DNA of 64,000 nt, taken from positions 89,636 to 153,635 of the forward strand of contig NZ_QOKZ01000009.1 of the NCBI RefSeq assembly GCF_003697785.1, given 5' to 3'. Numbering within the stretch: position 1 is the first letter of the stretch; every line of letters starts with the position of its first letter. Both the position numbers and the translations under genes were made by a program. Below, in pieces: positions 35,519 through 44,858 of this stretch. Under the pieces are notes generated by a model. It searched no databases. It was not told where the DNA came from and was given only the letters and a program-made list of their open reading frames with translations. The stretch comes from Paracoccus alkanivorans. Lineage in GTDB: Bacteria > Pseudomonadota > Alphaproteobacteria > Rhodobacterales > Rhodobacteraceae.

Positions 35519-36109
35519 ATGATGATGTCTGCACCAATGCGGGAGGGAACGCGGTTGGATGACCTGAAAGTAGTTGATGCTGCCGCGTTGAACCAGCCCG
35601 TGATCGAAACCGACCGTTTCGTGCTTCGCCCGCTGCGTCCTTCCGACGTGGGTATGATCTCGCATTACACCTCCGACCGCCGTGTCGCCGAGGGCACGCG
35701 GGCGATCCCGCATCCCCTGCCGCCCGGTGCCTCCGAGGGCTTCGTCGCCCGTGCGCTGTCGCCTGACCGGACCGAGGATGTCTGGGCCATCGACGGCTCG
35801 GCCCATCGGCTGGACGAATTGCTGGGCGTGGTCTCGCTGACCCGGATGGAGGGAAACCAGTCCGAACTGGGTTTCTGGATCGGCGCGGGTTTCTGGAATA
35901 CCGGCTTCGCGACCGAGGCGGTCGAGGCGCTGGTGGCGGCCAATCCGCATGGTTCGCGAACCCTGTTTGCCGAGGCGTTCCAAGATAATCCCGGTTCGGC
36001 GCGGGTGCTGACAAATAGCGGTTTCGTCTATCTGGGCGATGCCGAAAGCTGGTCGGTGGCGCGGAATGCCCGGGTCCCGACCTGGACCTATCTGCGCAAG
36101 ATGGAATGA
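35519..36109 (+). CDS. GNAT-family acetyltransferase (RimJ/RimL-like)
   Basis: 196 aa. The N-terminal acceptor part reads VIETDRFVLRPLRPSDVGMISHYTSDRRV, as in RimJ/RimL-type enzymes. Acetyl-CoA region LGFWIGAGFWNTGFATEAVEALVAA (about 119-143) and the C-terminal ARVLTNSGFVYLGDAE. A GGGGGAGGAAAA ribosome-binding site precedes the double ATG. It occupies the place after rplU-rpmA where Rhodobacterales often carry such a gene. Substrate, perhaps a ribosomal protein, unproven. Confidence 0.88.
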   Translation: MMMSAPMREGTRLDDLKVVDAAALNQPVIETDRFVLRPLRPSDVGMISHYTSDRRVAEGTRAIPHPLPPGASEGFVARALSPDRTEDVWAIDGSAHRLDELLGVVSLTRMEGNQSELGFWIGAGFWNTGFATEAVEALVAANPHGSRTLFAEAFQDNPGSARVLTNSGFVYLGDAESWSVARNARVPTWTYLRKME

Positions 36110-36127
36110 TGACGTTTCGCGGATGAA

Positions 36128-36147
36128 AGGGGGCGCTCGCGCCCCCT
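36128..36147 (+). terminator. Hairpin terminator after the GNAT gene
   Basis: AGGGGGCGC-TC-GCGCCCCCT perfect inverted repeat 19 bp after the stop. The following CTCGC is not T-rich, so it may work as a Rho-independent-like pause. Confidence 0.6.
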
Positions 36148-36204
36148 CTCGCGCTGATGCGCAATTCACCCCCGAAGGTATTTCCCGCAAAGAAGAAGGG
36201 TGGA

Positions 36205-36220
36205 TTGCAGAATATGCAAA
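36205..36220. promoter_or_regulatory. TTGCAGAATATGCAAA palindromic motif, copy 2
   Basis: Perfect TTGCA-GAATA-TGCAA inverted repeat 43 bp before the flavin-oxidoreductase start. A second near-by inverted pair AAATGC/GCATTT (36218-36236) overlaps it. Related to the motif at 32584-32599. Confidence 0.4.
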
Positions 36221-36262
36221 TGCCGCTATTGCATTTGATGCCGGGCTACATAACTGCGGGAT

Positions 36263-37252
36263 ATGAGCAGCATTCCTTATTCCCTTCTTGATCTTTCGCC
36301 GGTGCCGGAAGGCTTCAACGCGGCGGATGCCATTTCCAACACGATCGACCTGGCCCGGCATGCCGAGGGCTGGGGCTATTACCGCTACTGGATGGCCGAG
36401 CATCACAACATGCCCGGTATCGCCAGCGCCGCGACGGCGGTGCTGATCGCGCTGGTGGCACAGGCGACGGAACGGATGCGCGTGGGTGCGGGCGGTATCA
36501 TGCTGCCCAACCACGCGCCGCTGACTGTGGCCGAGGCTTTCGGGACGCTGGCGACGGCCTTTTCCGGCCGGATCGACCTGGGGCTGGGACGGGCTCCGGG
36601 CGGCGATGGCGCGGTGATCCGGGCGCTCCGGCGCGATCCGATGGCCGACAGCTTTCCACAGGACGTGGTCGAATTGCTGGATTATTTCGGACCCGAGCGC
36701 CCCGGTGCGGCGGTGCGGGCGCTGCCCGGAGAGGGCACCGAGGTGCCCGTCTGGATCCTTGGCAGCAGCCTGTTCGGGGCGCAACTGGCCGCGCATCTGG
36801 GATTGCCATATGCCTTTGCCAGCCATTTCGCGCCGGGTGATCTGGAGCAGGCGCTGGCGGTCTATCGCGACCGTTTCCGCCCCTCGCCCTGGAATGAGAG
36901 GCCAAGGACGATGCTGGCGATCAATGTCTTTGCCGCAGATGATGCCGAAGAGGCGCATTACCTGCGCACGACGATGCAACTGGCATTCGCGCGGCTGCGC
37001 ACGGGAATGCCCGGAAAGCTGCCGCGTCCGACCCGAGAGCTGGATGCCGAGATCAGCCCGCAGATGCGGCGCATGGTGGATCAGGCGCTGCGGATCACCG
37101 CCGTAGGGAATCTCGGACAGGTGAGGGAGCAACTGGCCGAGCTGATCGAGACGCATCGACCTGACGAGGTGATCCTGACCGGTCAGATCCATGATCACCG
37201 GGCGCGGCTGCGCAGTTTCGAGATCGCCGCCGGAGCGATGCAGGAAATCTAG
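36263..37252 (+). CDS. LLM-class flavin-dependent oxidoreductase (luciferase-like)
   Basis: 329 aa TIM-barrel protein of the bacterial luciferase-like superfamily, the group of single-component homologues lacking a paired subunit. Seen: [11 protein letters not shown] at the N-terminus, [24 protein letters not shown] (41-64) and [41 protein letters not shown], the family signature. It needs FMNH2 or F420H2 as co-substrate. Substrate unknown. Its stop overlaps the convergent dctM stop by 4 nt. A palindrome lies immediately upstream. Confidence 0.9.
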   Translation: MSSIPYSLLDLSPVPEGFNAADAISNTIDLARHAEGWGYYRYWMAEHHNMPGIASAATAVLIALVAQATERMRVGAGGIMLPNHAPLTVAEAFGTLATAFSGRIDLGLGRAPGGDGAVIRALRRDPMADSFPQDVVELLDYFGPERPGAAVRALPGEGTEVPVWILGSSLFGAQLAAHLGLPYAFASHFAPGDLEQALAVYRDRFRPSPWNERPRTMLAINVFAADDAEEAHYLRTTMQLAFARLRTGMPGKLPRPTRELDAEISPQMRRMVDQALRITAVGNLGQVREQLAELIETHRPDEVILTGQIHDHRARLRSFEIAAGAMQEI

Positions 37253-38550
37253 GGCAGCATCACCCGCGCCAATCCGGGAAAAGCGGCGATTACGGCCAGG
37301 CCGATGAGGCTGGTCAACAGGAAGGGCAGGGCTCCGCGTGCGACCTTCTCCAGCGGCAGGCGGGTGATATTGGCTGCAACATAGAGATTGATGCCGACCG
37401 GGGGCGTGATCAGCCCGATGGCAAGGTTGATCATGATCAGTACGCCGAACCAGATCGGATCCCATTGCAATTCGCGCATCACCGGCAGGAAGATCGGCAG
37501 GCAGATGAACATGATCGTCACCGCGTCCATGAACATGCCCGCGATCAGCACCACCAGCATGATCACCGCGAGGATCACCCATTGGTTCTGCGACAGCCCC
37601 AGAAGCGCGCCCGAATATTGCCCGATGAGGTCATCCACCGTGACAACCCAACCGAACAGCCCCGCATAGGCCACGACCAACATTACCACCGAGGATCCCG
37701 CCGCGCTGTCGGCAAGACATTCGTAAAGGCCGCGGATGCTCAGCGTGCGATAGGCCAGCCCGCCGACCGCCAGCGCATAGACCGAGGCGACGATGGCGGC
37801 TTCGGTCGGGGTGAAGATGCCGGAATAGATTCCGCCAAGGATCACCACCGGGGTCATCAGCCCCCAGAAACTGTCAAGGAAACCACGCCATAGCGCGGCG
37901 CCATAGGACAGGCCGGGATAGGGGTCCGGGCTTAGCGCCTTCGTAGCGGCGGCGTTCCGCACCCGACCGAAGGGCAGGGCGGCCAGCATCAGTGCGCCGC
38001 AAACGAGGCCGGGGATGATCGCGGCGATGAACAGGTCGGCGATCGAGGTTTCGGCCAGCACGCCATAGATGACCAGCCCGATCGAGGGCGGGATGACGAT
38101 GGACATGGCTGCGCCGGTGCTGACCAGCCCGGCCGCGAAGGCGCGGGAATAGCCGTCCTCCTCCATGGATTTGACGATCATCGGTCCGATGGCGGCGACC
38201 GAAGCGGGACCAGAGCCGCTGACCGCGCCCCAGAACAGGCAGACCACGGTGCCGACAAGGCCCATGCCGCCCGGTAGCCCCCCGACCAGCACCCGGAAGA
38301 AACGGATCATCCGGTCGGCGATGCCGAGCTTGCCCATCAGGTTGCCGGCGAGGATGAAGAAGGGAATTGCCAGCAGCGAGAATTTCGCGATGCCGGCGGT
38401 CAGCAGGTCCCCAACCAGATCGAGGCCGAAACCGAGCTGCCACATTGCGGCCAATGCCGACAGGCCGAGTGCGAAGGCCACCGGCACGCGCAGGACCAGA
38501 AACAAGAAGAACAGCCCGACCATCAGGCTGCCCGCGCCGATATCAGCCAT
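37249..38550 (-). CDS. dctM: TRAP transporter large permease subunit
   Basis: 433 aa, about 12 membrane helices, DctM family. Seen: [35 protein letters not shown] near 63-97, [22 protein letters not shown] near 109-130 and [19 protein letters not shown] near the C-terminus. It imports a carboxylate using a sodium gradient together with DctQ and DctP. Its start overlaps the dctQ stop by 8 nt. The divergent CoA-ligase and thiolase genes suggest the imported acid is activated to a CoA ester. Confidence 0.94.
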   Translation of the reverse strand: MADIGAGSLMVGLFFLFLVLRVPVAFALGLSALAAMWQLGFGLDLVGDLLTAGIAKFSLLAIPFFILAGNLMGKLGIADRMIRFFRVLVGGLPGGMGLVGTVVCLFWGAVSGSGPASVAAIGPMIVKSMEEDGYSRAFAAGLVSTGAAMSIVIPPSIGLVIYGVLAETSIADLFIAAIIPGLVCGALMLAALPFGRVRNAAATKALSPDPYPGLSYGAALWRGFLDSFWGLMTPVVILGGIYSGIFTPTEAAIVASVYALAVGGLAYRTLSIRGLYECLADSAAGSSVVMLVVAYAGLFGWVVTVDDLIGQYSGALLGLSQNQWVILAVIMLVVLIAGMFMDAVTIMFICLPIFLPVMRELQWDPIWFGVLIMINLAIGLITPPVGINLYVAANITRLPLEKVARGALPFLLTSLIGLAVIAAFPGLARVMLP

Positions 38551-39001
38551 CCCGCCCCCTCAATGCCGCCTGCACATAACGGATCAGCACCAGAGCGAAG
38601 CCGAAGGGCAGGGCGGCGGAATACCACCAGAGCGGCAGGCCAAGCGCATAGCTGCGCATGCCGTTACCCATCTGGTTGACCAGCAGTTGCCAGCAGAACC
38701 AGACCGAGGCGGCCAGCAGCAGCACCGACAGCAAGGTGGCGATCACGATGACCGCCCGCCGCAAGGGGGCGGGCAGCATGTCCGAAATCAGTTCGACGGC
38801 CAGATGCTCGCCCCGCCGCGCGGCGATGGCCGCGCCGAAGACCGTCAGCAGGACGAAACCGCCGGTCAGCAGTTCCTCTGTCGCGGCCAGCGAGCGATTG
38901 GTGCCGTAGCGGATGACGACATTGGCAAAGCCAAGCAGCGTCATCAGCAAAAGCAGCACCGCGCAGGCGATTTTCTCGAACTGATCCAGCAGCAGGCGCA
39001 T
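38543..39001 (-). CDS. dctQ: TRAP transporter small permease subunit
   Basis: 152 aa with four predicted helices. MRLLLDQFEKIACAVLLLLMTLLGFANVVIRYGTNRSLAATEELLTGGF matches DctQ proteins, including the helix-1 pattern ending in an amphipathic stretch with EE. Located between dctP, whose stop is adjacent, and dctM, which it overlaps. Confidence 0.9.
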   Translation of the reverse strand: MRLLLDQFEKIACAVLLLLMTLLGFANVVIRYGTNRSLAATEELLTGGFVLLTVFGAAIAARRGEHLAVELISDMLPAPLRRAVIVIATLLSVLLLAASVWFCWQLLVNQMGNGMRSYALGLPLWWYSAALPFGFALVLIRYVQAALRGRDG

Positions 39002-39988
39002 TTATTCCGCATTCGCTTCGTCGGTGAACAGCTTGACGATATCGGCACCGATCTGCTCGGACCACTTGTCGAAGCTGGGCTTGGTCGCCTCCTTGAAGGC
39101 CGCCAGATCCTCGGGCGTGGGCTCATAGACTTCCATGCCCTGTTCCTTCAGGAACTCCAGCCCTTCGGCGGTGGCCTCGCGGCTGATCTCGATCTGGTAA
39201 GCCATCGCCTCGTCGGCGGCCTTCTGGAACTGTGCCTTGGTCTCGTCGTCAAGGCTGTCCCATTTCGCCTTGGAAATGCCAAGGAACAGCGGGTCATAGC
39301 TGTAATGCCAGGGCGTGATGTATTTCTGCACCTCGTAGACGCGCTGCGGGATGATCACCGCGCCGATGGGGTTTTCCTGCCCGTCCACGACACCCTGCTG
39401 CAGCGCCGGGAAGGTCTCGGTCCATTGCATCTGCTGCGGGTTGGCGCCCAGGTCGTTCATCACGTCGATATACATCGGCCCCGCGACGCGCATCTTGAGG
39501 CCATTCATGTCCTCGGGCGACTTGATCGGATGTTTGGAGTTGGTAACCTCGCGGAAGCCGTTCTCCCCCCATGCGAGGATATGGATGCCATGGCCCGCCA
39601 TGATCTCTTCCATCTTGTCACCGGCCTTGCCCGCAGTTGTGCGGTCCACCGCGTCGTAATCGGAATAGAGATAGGGCAGCGAGAAGGCGGCCATTTCAGG
39701 CGCGAGCGGGGTGACGTTGATGGCCGAAGTCAGGACCAGATCGATGGCGCCGCGTCCCGTCATCTCGGCCTGTTTCATCTGGTCGCCGCCCGAAAGCTGG
39801 GCGTTCGGAAAGACCCGCACCTCGTATTCGCCGCCGGTCTCGGCCGCGAGGAGTTCCGCGAACTTGTCGGCGCCCTGCTGCCAGGTCGTCGTGTCACCCG
39901 TATTGTGCGACAGGCGCAGCGTTTCAGCCCCGGCGGGCAGGCACAGGGCAAGCGCGGTGGTCAGGCCAAGGGCCATTCTGGTGAACAT
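39002..39988 (-). CDS. dctP: TRAP transporter substrate-binding protein
   Basis: 328 aa periplasmic receptor. I chose the ATG at 39988 (MFTRMALGLTTALALCLPAGAETLRL) because GGGAGGGAATGATC gives about 8 nt spacing; an ATG six bases upstream is too near. Signal peptide to about residue 21. Family motifs: VRVFPNAQLSGGDQMKQAEMTGRGAIDL, LKMRVAGPMYIDVMNDLGANPQQMQWTETFPALQQGVVDGQENPI, with Arg in LKMRVAG for the carboxylate. Ligand unknown. First gene of dctPQM. Confidence 0.93.
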   Translation of the reverse strand: MFTRMALGLTTALALCLPAGAETLRLSHNTGDTTTWQQGADKFAELLAAETGGEYEVRVFPNAQLSGGDQMKQAEMTGRGAIDLVLTSAINVTPLAPEMAAFSLPYLYSDYDAVDRTTAGKAGDKMEEIMAGHGIHILAWGENGFREVTNSKHPIKSPEDMNGLKMRVAGPMYIDVMNDLGANPQQMQWTETFPALQQGVVDGQENPIGAVIIPQRVYEVQKYITPWHYSYDPLFLGISKAKWDSLDDETKAQFQKAADEAMAYQIEISREATAEGLEFLKEQGMEVYEPTPEDLAAFKEATKPSFDKWSEQIGADIVKLFTDEANAE

Positions 39989-40111
39989 GATCATTCCCTC
40001 CCGATCGAAATTTCGGGGCATCTTTACGGAATTGGCCGAGCGGCACAATATGTCGCGCATTGAAAAGCCGTCATGCATGGGAGAGATCCCGCCACGGCAA
40101 CGGAGGAACAC

Positions 40112-41308
40112 ATGACCGACCATAGCAATCTGCCGCCCGCCCCCGAAGGGCGAATCATCGGATGGGCCCACAGCCGTTTCGGCAAGTCCGAGGCCCCGGA
40201 TGTCGAAGCGCTGATGGCCGAGGTCACCGGCGCCGCGCTGGATCACGCCGCCATTCCTGCTGATCAGGTCGAGGGGATTTTCGTCGGCGTCTTCAATGGC
40301 GGTTTCCAGAAGCAGGGTTTCGAGGCGGCGCTGGTCGCGCTTGGTGCCGAGGGGCTGGCACATACACCTGCCGTGCGGTTGGAGAATGCCTGCGCCACCG
40401 GCTCGGCGGCGATCACGGCGGCGCTGGATTTCATTGGATCAGGCCGAGGGCGCGTGGCGCTGGTGATCGGGGCCGAAAAGATGACCGCCACGCCGGGAAC
40501 CGAGATCGGCGATATCCTGCTTGGCGCCTCTTATCGCGCCGAGGAAGGCGACATACCGGGCGGTTTCGCGGGTGTCTTTGGCGGCATCGCCAACAGTTAT
40601 TTCCAGCGCTACGGGGATGCCTCGCGCGAGCTTGCGATGATCGCGGCCAAGAACCATGCCAATGGCGCGCTGAACCCTTACGCGCATATGCAGACGGATT
40701 TCGGCTTCGATTTCTGCAATACCGTCAGTGACAGGAACCCCATCGCGGCGGGACCGCTAAGGCGCACCGACTGCTCGCTGGTCTCGGACGGGGCGGCGGC
40801 GCTGGTGATCGCGCATCCCGATATCGCCACGGATGCCCCCCGTGCCATCGCATTCCGCGCGCAGCGCCAGGCCAATGACTACCTGCCCTTGTCGCGACGC
40901 GATCCGCTGGAGTTTGCAGGGGCAAGGCGGGCATGGGCGCAGGGGCTGGTGCAGGCGGGCGTGTCGCTGGACGATCTGTCGCTGGTCGAGACGCATGATT
41001 GCTTCACCGTCGCCGAGCTGCTGGAATACGAGGCCATGGGACTGGCCGAGCGCGGGCAAGGCGGGCGGGTCATTGCCGAGGGCATAACCGCGCGGAGCGG
41101 CAGACTGCCGGTGAATCCATCGGGAGGGCTGAAATCGCGCGGCCATCCTATTGGCGCGACCGGCGTTTCGCAGCATGTCATGGCCGCGATGCAACTGGCC
41201 GATGAGGCCGGGGCAATGCAGATCCCGGATGCCTTGCTGGCGGGGGTCTTCAATATGGGCGGGGCCGCGGTCGCGAACTATGTCTCGATCCTCGAGAGGG
41301 TGAAATGA
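40112..41308 (+). CDS. Thiolase family protein (acetyl-CoA acetyltransferase-like)
   Basis: 398 aa; the ATG at 40112 follows GGAGGAACAC. Non-decarboxylating thiolase of the SCP2-like branch, cleaving 3-oxoacyl-CoA with CoA. Seen: nucleophile Cys in RLENACATGSAAI (about 95), NPSGGLKSRGHPIGATG with the catalytic His near 356, and VFNMGGAAVANY at the end, where the classic second Cys of CxG is replaced by Met-Gly. That replacement occurs in SCP2-type thiolases. Its stop overlaps the acyl-CoA synthetase start (ATGA). Confidence 0.9.
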   Translation: MTDHSNLPPAPEGRIIGWAHSRFGKSEAPDVEALMAEVTGAALDHAAIPADQVEGIFVGVFNGGFQKQGFEAALVALGAEGLAHTPAVRLENACATGSAAITAALDFIGSGRGRVALVIGAEKMTATPGTEIGDILLGASYRAEEGDIPGGFAGVFGGIANSYFQRYGDASRELAMIAAKNHANGALNPYAHMQTDFGFDFCNTVSDRNPIAAGPLRRTDCSLVSDGAAALVIAHPDIATDAPRAIAFRAQRQANDYLPLSRRDPLEFAGARRAWAQGLVQAGVSLDDLSLVETHDCFTVAELLEYEAMGLAERGQGGRVIAEGITARSGRLPVNPSGGLKSRGHPIGATGVSQHVMAAMQLADEAGAMQIPDALLAGVFNMGGAAVANYVSILERVK

Positions 41309-42858
41309 GCCTGCCCTGTTCCACCCGAACGATGAACCTTGGCCACCTTTTGGACCAGACCGCCCGCCGTCTGCCGGATCATCCGGCGATGATCTGGGGC
41401 GAGCGGCGCTGGAGCTGGGCGCAGATGCGCGCCCGCGTGGACGCGATGGCGCGGTTGCTGGCGGCGCGGGGCGTGGGCAAGGGCGACCGGGTGCTGGTGC
41501 AGTCGCCGAACAACAACCAGATGTGGGAAAGCCTTTGGGCCTGCCTGAAACTTGGTGCCATCTGGGTGCCCGCGAATTTTCGCGGTGCGCCGGACGATCT
41601 GCGCTGGATGGTGGAACTGGCGCAGCCAAAGCTGCTGATCTGTCATGCCGATTACCCGGACCACGCCGATATGGGCTTGCCGGTGCTGGCCATCGGGCAG
41701 GCCGGTTTCGGCCCGGATATCGACGAGGCCCTGGCTGCGCAGAGCGATGCCCCGCTGCGTGCGGCGGATGTGGAGCGCGACGATCCGGCCTGGCTGTTCT
41801 TTACCTCCGGTTCGACCGGCAAGCCCAAGGCGGCAGTGCTGACCCATGGGCAGATGGGTTTCGTCATCGCCAATCACCTTGCCGACCTGATCCCCGGCAC
41901 GGGCGAGCGAGACGCCTCGCTGGTCGTTGCTCCTCTCAGCCACGGCGCGGGCATCCACCAGATGCTGCAGGTGGCGCGCGGCGCGGTGACGATCCTGCCG
42001 GAAAAGGGCTTCGACCCGGCCGAGATCTGGCGGCTGATTCAAACGCATCGCGTCTCCAACATGTTCACTGTGCCGACCATCGTGAAGCTGCTGACCGAGG
42101 ATCCGGCGGTCGACCGGTTCGACCATTCCAGCCTGCGCCATGTCATCTATGCCGGTGCGCCGATGTATCGCGCCGACCAGATCCGGGCGCTGGAGAAGCT
42201 CGGTCCCGTATTGGTCCAGTATTTCGGATTGGGAGAGGTGACGGGTTGCATCACCGTTCTGCCCGCGCGGCTGCACGAGACTGGCGAGGGATGGGCGCTG
42301 GAGGGATCCTGTGGCTATCCCCGCACCGGTATCCAGGTCGAGATCCAGGACGAGGCGGGCAACCCCTTGCCCCCCGGCGAGACGGGTGAGCTTTGCGTCA
42401 CCGGCGGGGCGGTTTTCGCGGGTTACTGGAACAACCCTGAGGCCAATGCCAAGAGCTTCCGCAACGGCTGGTTCCGCACCGGCGATCTGGGCCATATGGA
42501 CGAGCGCGGCTTTTTCTACCTGACCGGGCGCGAAAGCGACATGTATATCTCGGGCGGCTCGAACATCCATCCGCGCGAGATCGAAGAGAAATTGCTGCTG
42601 CATCCAGATATCGCGGAATGCGCGGTGCTTGGCATGCCGGATCCGAAATGGGGCGAGATCGGCGTGGCGATCTGCGTGACGCGGGGGGGTGCTCGGCCCG
42701 ATCTGGAGGCATGGCTGGGGCCGAAGATCGCCCGCTACAAGCTGCCCAAAAGGTTCCTGTTCTGGGAGGCGCTGCCGAAATCGGGCTATGGCAAGATCAC
42801 CAAGAAGCTGGTCCGCGAGGAACTGATCCGCCGCGATGAAGAGGCCGCAAATGGCTGA
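41305..42858 (+). CDS. Acyl-CoA synthetase (AMP-dependent, ANL superfamily)
   Basis: 517 aa enzyme activating a carboxylic acid to its CoA thioester with ATP. Seen: P-loop FFTSGSTGKPKAAV (about 170-183), YFGLGEVTG replacing the usual YGxTE motif, GWFRTGDLGHMDERGFFYLTGR (about 390-411) and catalytic Lys in KSGYGKITKK near 495. The order suggests the imported acid is ligated here and cleaved by the thiolase upstream. The long- or medium-chain versus aromatic preference cannot be told. Confidence 0.92.
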   Translation: MSLPCSTRTMNLGHLLDQTARRLPDHPAMIWGERRWSWAQMRARVDAMARLLAARGVGKGDRVLVQSPNNNQMWESLWACLKLGAIWVPANFRGAPDDLRWMVELAQPKLLICHADYPDHADMGLPVLAIGQAGFGPDIDEALAAQSDAPLRAADVERDDPAWLFFTSGSTGKPKAAVLTHGQMGFVIANHLADLIPGTGERDASLVVAPLSHGAGIHQMLQVARGAVTILPEKGFDPAEIWRLIQTHRVSNMFTVPTIVKLLTEDPAVDRFDHSSLRHVIYAGAPMYRADQIRALEKLGPVLVQYFGLGEVTGCITVLPARLHETGEGWALEGSCGYPRTGIQVEIQDEAGNPLPPGETGELCVTGGAVFAGYWNNPEANAKSFRNGWFRTGDLGHMDERGFFYLTGRESDMYISGGSNIHPREIEEKLLLHPDIAECAVLGMPDPKWGEIGVAICVTRGGARPDLEAWLGPKIARYKLPKRFLFWEALPKSGYGKITKKLVREELIRRDEEAANG

Positions 42859-43657
42859 TATGTTGCGCCATCCTGGTCCGGCGGATGGCCCGCGCCTGTT
42901 GCTGGCCCCAAGCCGGGCCGAGCGCCGTTCCGTCACGCTGGCAGCCGGAAAGCCGCTGGAGGCCGCCATTGCCGAGGCTCTGGAAGGCGCCGACAGCGCT
43001 TGGATCACATTCGCCGATGCACGGGGCGACCTGCGTTTCGTGCTGCCTGACCGGGCGACGGACGGGCTGCATGGCGCGTGGTATTCCGCGCCCCGGGATC
43101 TGCCGGATGCGCCGATCCACCGGGCGGGGATTGTCTGGGGCTGGCGCGAAGGCCGGGTGTTCGGTCATTGCCACGGGCTTTGGGGCGGGACGATGGGGCA
43201 TCTGCTTTTGGACGTTTCGCGGCTGACCCGCCCGGTTCAGGCTGATGTCCTGTTGTTTCCAGATGCGCGTTTCACGGCAGAGGAGGACCTTGAGACCGCC
43301 TTCACCCTTTTCAAACCGGCAGGCGGGATTGCCGGAGATGCGAGTTCTGCGCTCTTGCGGATCGCGCCGCATATCGATCTTTGCGCCGGAGTGACGGATG
43401 CGGTGAGGGAACTTGGCTGGCCTGGCGCTCGGATCGAAGGCATTGGCAGCCTCAATACGGCACGCTTTGCCGATGGCTGCGTGCTGGACAGCCATGCGAG
43501 CGAATTCCTGGTCTCGGAAGGGCGGGTGGCTGACAGCGCGGCCGATATCGCCATCGATATCGTCGGGATCGATGGAATCCGCGCCTCGGGGCGGCTTGAA
43601 CCTGGACGTAATCCGGTCTGCGTCACGGCGGAACTGATCCTGCTGCGCGACGGATAA
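42851..43657 (+). CDS. PPC/DUF296-like protein
   Basis: 268 aa. The ATG at 42851 overlaps the synthetase stop by 8 nt; an ATG at 42836 is possible. The first half resembles the PPC (DUF296) fold: LAAGKPLEAAIAEALEGADSAWITFADARGDLRFVLP, then FGHCHGLWGGTMGHLLLDVS with paired His like the family's metal site. A second, weaker copy (RIEGIGSLNTARFADGCVLDSHASEFLVSEG) suggests a tandem arrangement. Function in this operon is unknown; it may be an enzyme or regulator of the CoA pathway. Confidence 0.6.
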   Translation: MADMLRHPGPADGPRLLLAPSRAERRSVTLAAGKPLEAAIAEALEGADSAWITFADARGDLRFVLPDRATDGLHGAWYSAPRDLPDAPIHRAGIVWGWREGRVFGHCHGLWGGTMGHLLLDVSRLTRPVQADVLLFPDARFTAEEDLETAFTLFKPAGGIAGDASSALLRIAPHIDLCAGVTDAVRELGWPGARIEGIGSLNTARFADGCVLDSHASEFLVSEGRVADSAADIAIDIVGIDGIRASGRLEPGRNPVCVTAELILLRDG

Positions 43658-43817
43658 GGCTATGGCCGCATTTCAAGCATATCTCCGGCCTTCGCGAAAG
43701 ACGGTGCTTGGCATGGCTTGGTCGGCGCATTTTACATCGTTTCGGTTTTTCGTTGAAACACCCAAACGATGCAAGTTTTTGTTTTTACGCATTTCCGGAC
43801 GCGTTGAGGCAGGATCG

Positions 43818-43842
43818 AAAAACAGTCCGGGGGACTGTTTTT
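43818..43842. terminator. Bidirectional rho-independent terminator
   Basis: AAAAACAGTCC-GGG-GGACTGTTTTT, a perfect 11-bp stem with A and T tracts on both sides. It separates the rightward CoA operon from the leftward lpxK operon. Confidence 0.9.
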
Positions 43843-43877
43843 CTGTCGAAACGGTATCCACTTTTGCTGGAAATGCT

Positions 43878-44858
43878 TTAGCCGGGAAACAGATGGTCCA
43901 GCGCCCGTGTCAGCGGTGATGCATCGCGTATCGACAGGCGAACGGGCAGGGCCAGAACCTTTGGACGAAATGCGCGGGGCAGGCGCACTGCGTCCTTTTC
44001 GGTGGTGACAAGCTGCGCGCCCAGTATCTTTGCCTCGTTCTCCAGCCGGGTCAGCAGGGCGGGGGTAAAGGGCTGGTGATCGTCCAGTGCCTCGCCCCGC
44101 ACCAACTCGGCGCCCAGATCCTTCAGCGTGGCAAAGAACTTCTCGGGATGACCGATACCGGCGAAAGCCAGGACCCGGTGCCCCTGCCAGTCAATGCCAG
44201 TTTGCAGGGGCGCGAGTTCGCCCCGCAGATGCGGCATGTCACGGGGGGATTGAAATCGCGCCTGCGCCTCGGCATTGCCGATGGACAGTAGCAGATCGGC
44301 GCGGGCGAGGCCGCTGGACACGGGCTCGCGCAGCGGGCCGGCCGGCAGGCACAACCCGTTGCCAAAGCCCTTTGCCGCATCGACGACGATCAGCGAAAGG
44401 TCATGCGCTAGGGACGGGTCCTGGAAACCGTCATCCAGAATGACCGCCTGAGCCCCCGCCATCGCCGCCGCCTGCGCCCCCTCAGCCCGGTCGTCCGAGA
44501 CCCAGACCGGCCCGAACGCGGCCATCAGCAGGGGTTCGTCCCCGGTAAGTGCGGCGTCGTGATCGCGCTCGTTCACGCGCAACACGCCCTTGGAACTGCC
44601 GCCATAACCGCGCGACACCACATGGACGGCGATCCCGCGCGCCTGCAATTCCTGCTGCAGATGGATCACCGTCGGGGTCTTGCCGGTGCCGCCCGCGTTC
44701 AGATTGCCGACACAAATCACCGGAACGCCGGCGCGCCGCCTCGCCCCCTCAGCCAGCCGTCGCGCTGTCGCGCGGGCATAGATTGCTCCAAGCGGCGAAA
44801 GCAGCCGGGCCCGCAAGACCGGCGGGCGGATATACCAGAAGGCGGGTGCGCGCCTCAT
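43878..44858 (-). CDS. lpxK: Tetraacyldisaccharide 4'-kinase
   Basis: 326 aa membrane-associated kinase that adds the 4'-phosphate in lipid A synthesis. The ATG at 44858 is used; its ATGA overlaps the waaA stop. Seen: N-terminal hydrophobic anchor ([22 protein letters not shown]), Walker [15 protein letters not shown] (50-63), [10 protein letters not shown] and DDGFQDPSL (catalytic DDGFQ). Order DUF4170, waaA, lpxK is typical of Rhodobacterales. Confidence 0.95.
   Translation of the reverse strand: MRRAPAFWYIRPPVLRARLLSPLGAIYARATARRLAEGARRRAGVPVICVGNLNAGGTGKTPTVIHLQQELQARGIAVHVVSRGYGGSSKGVLRVNERDHDAALTGDEPLLMAAFGPVWVSDDRAEGAQAAAMAGAQAVILDDGFQDPSLAHDLSLIVVDAAKGFGNGLCLPAGPLREPVSSGLARADLLLSIGNAEAQARFQSPRDMPHLRGELAPLQTGIDWQGHRVLAFAGIGHPEKFFATLKDLGAELVRGEALDDHQPFTPALLTRLENEAKILGAQLVTTEKDAVRLPRAFRPKVLALPVRLSIRDASPLTRALDHLFPG

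Noticed and set aside
35336..37582. 748-codon minus-strand frame opposite the GNAT and LLM genes
   Set aside because: Spans several genes and an intergenic hairpin; no protein-like features.
38165..40063. 632-codon plus-strand frame opposite dctM, dctQ and dctP
   Set aside because: Antisense to three coherent transporter genes.
41278..43008. 576-codon minus-strand frame opposite the acyl-CoA synthetase
   Set aside because: Shadow; the synthetase frame carries all ANL motifs.
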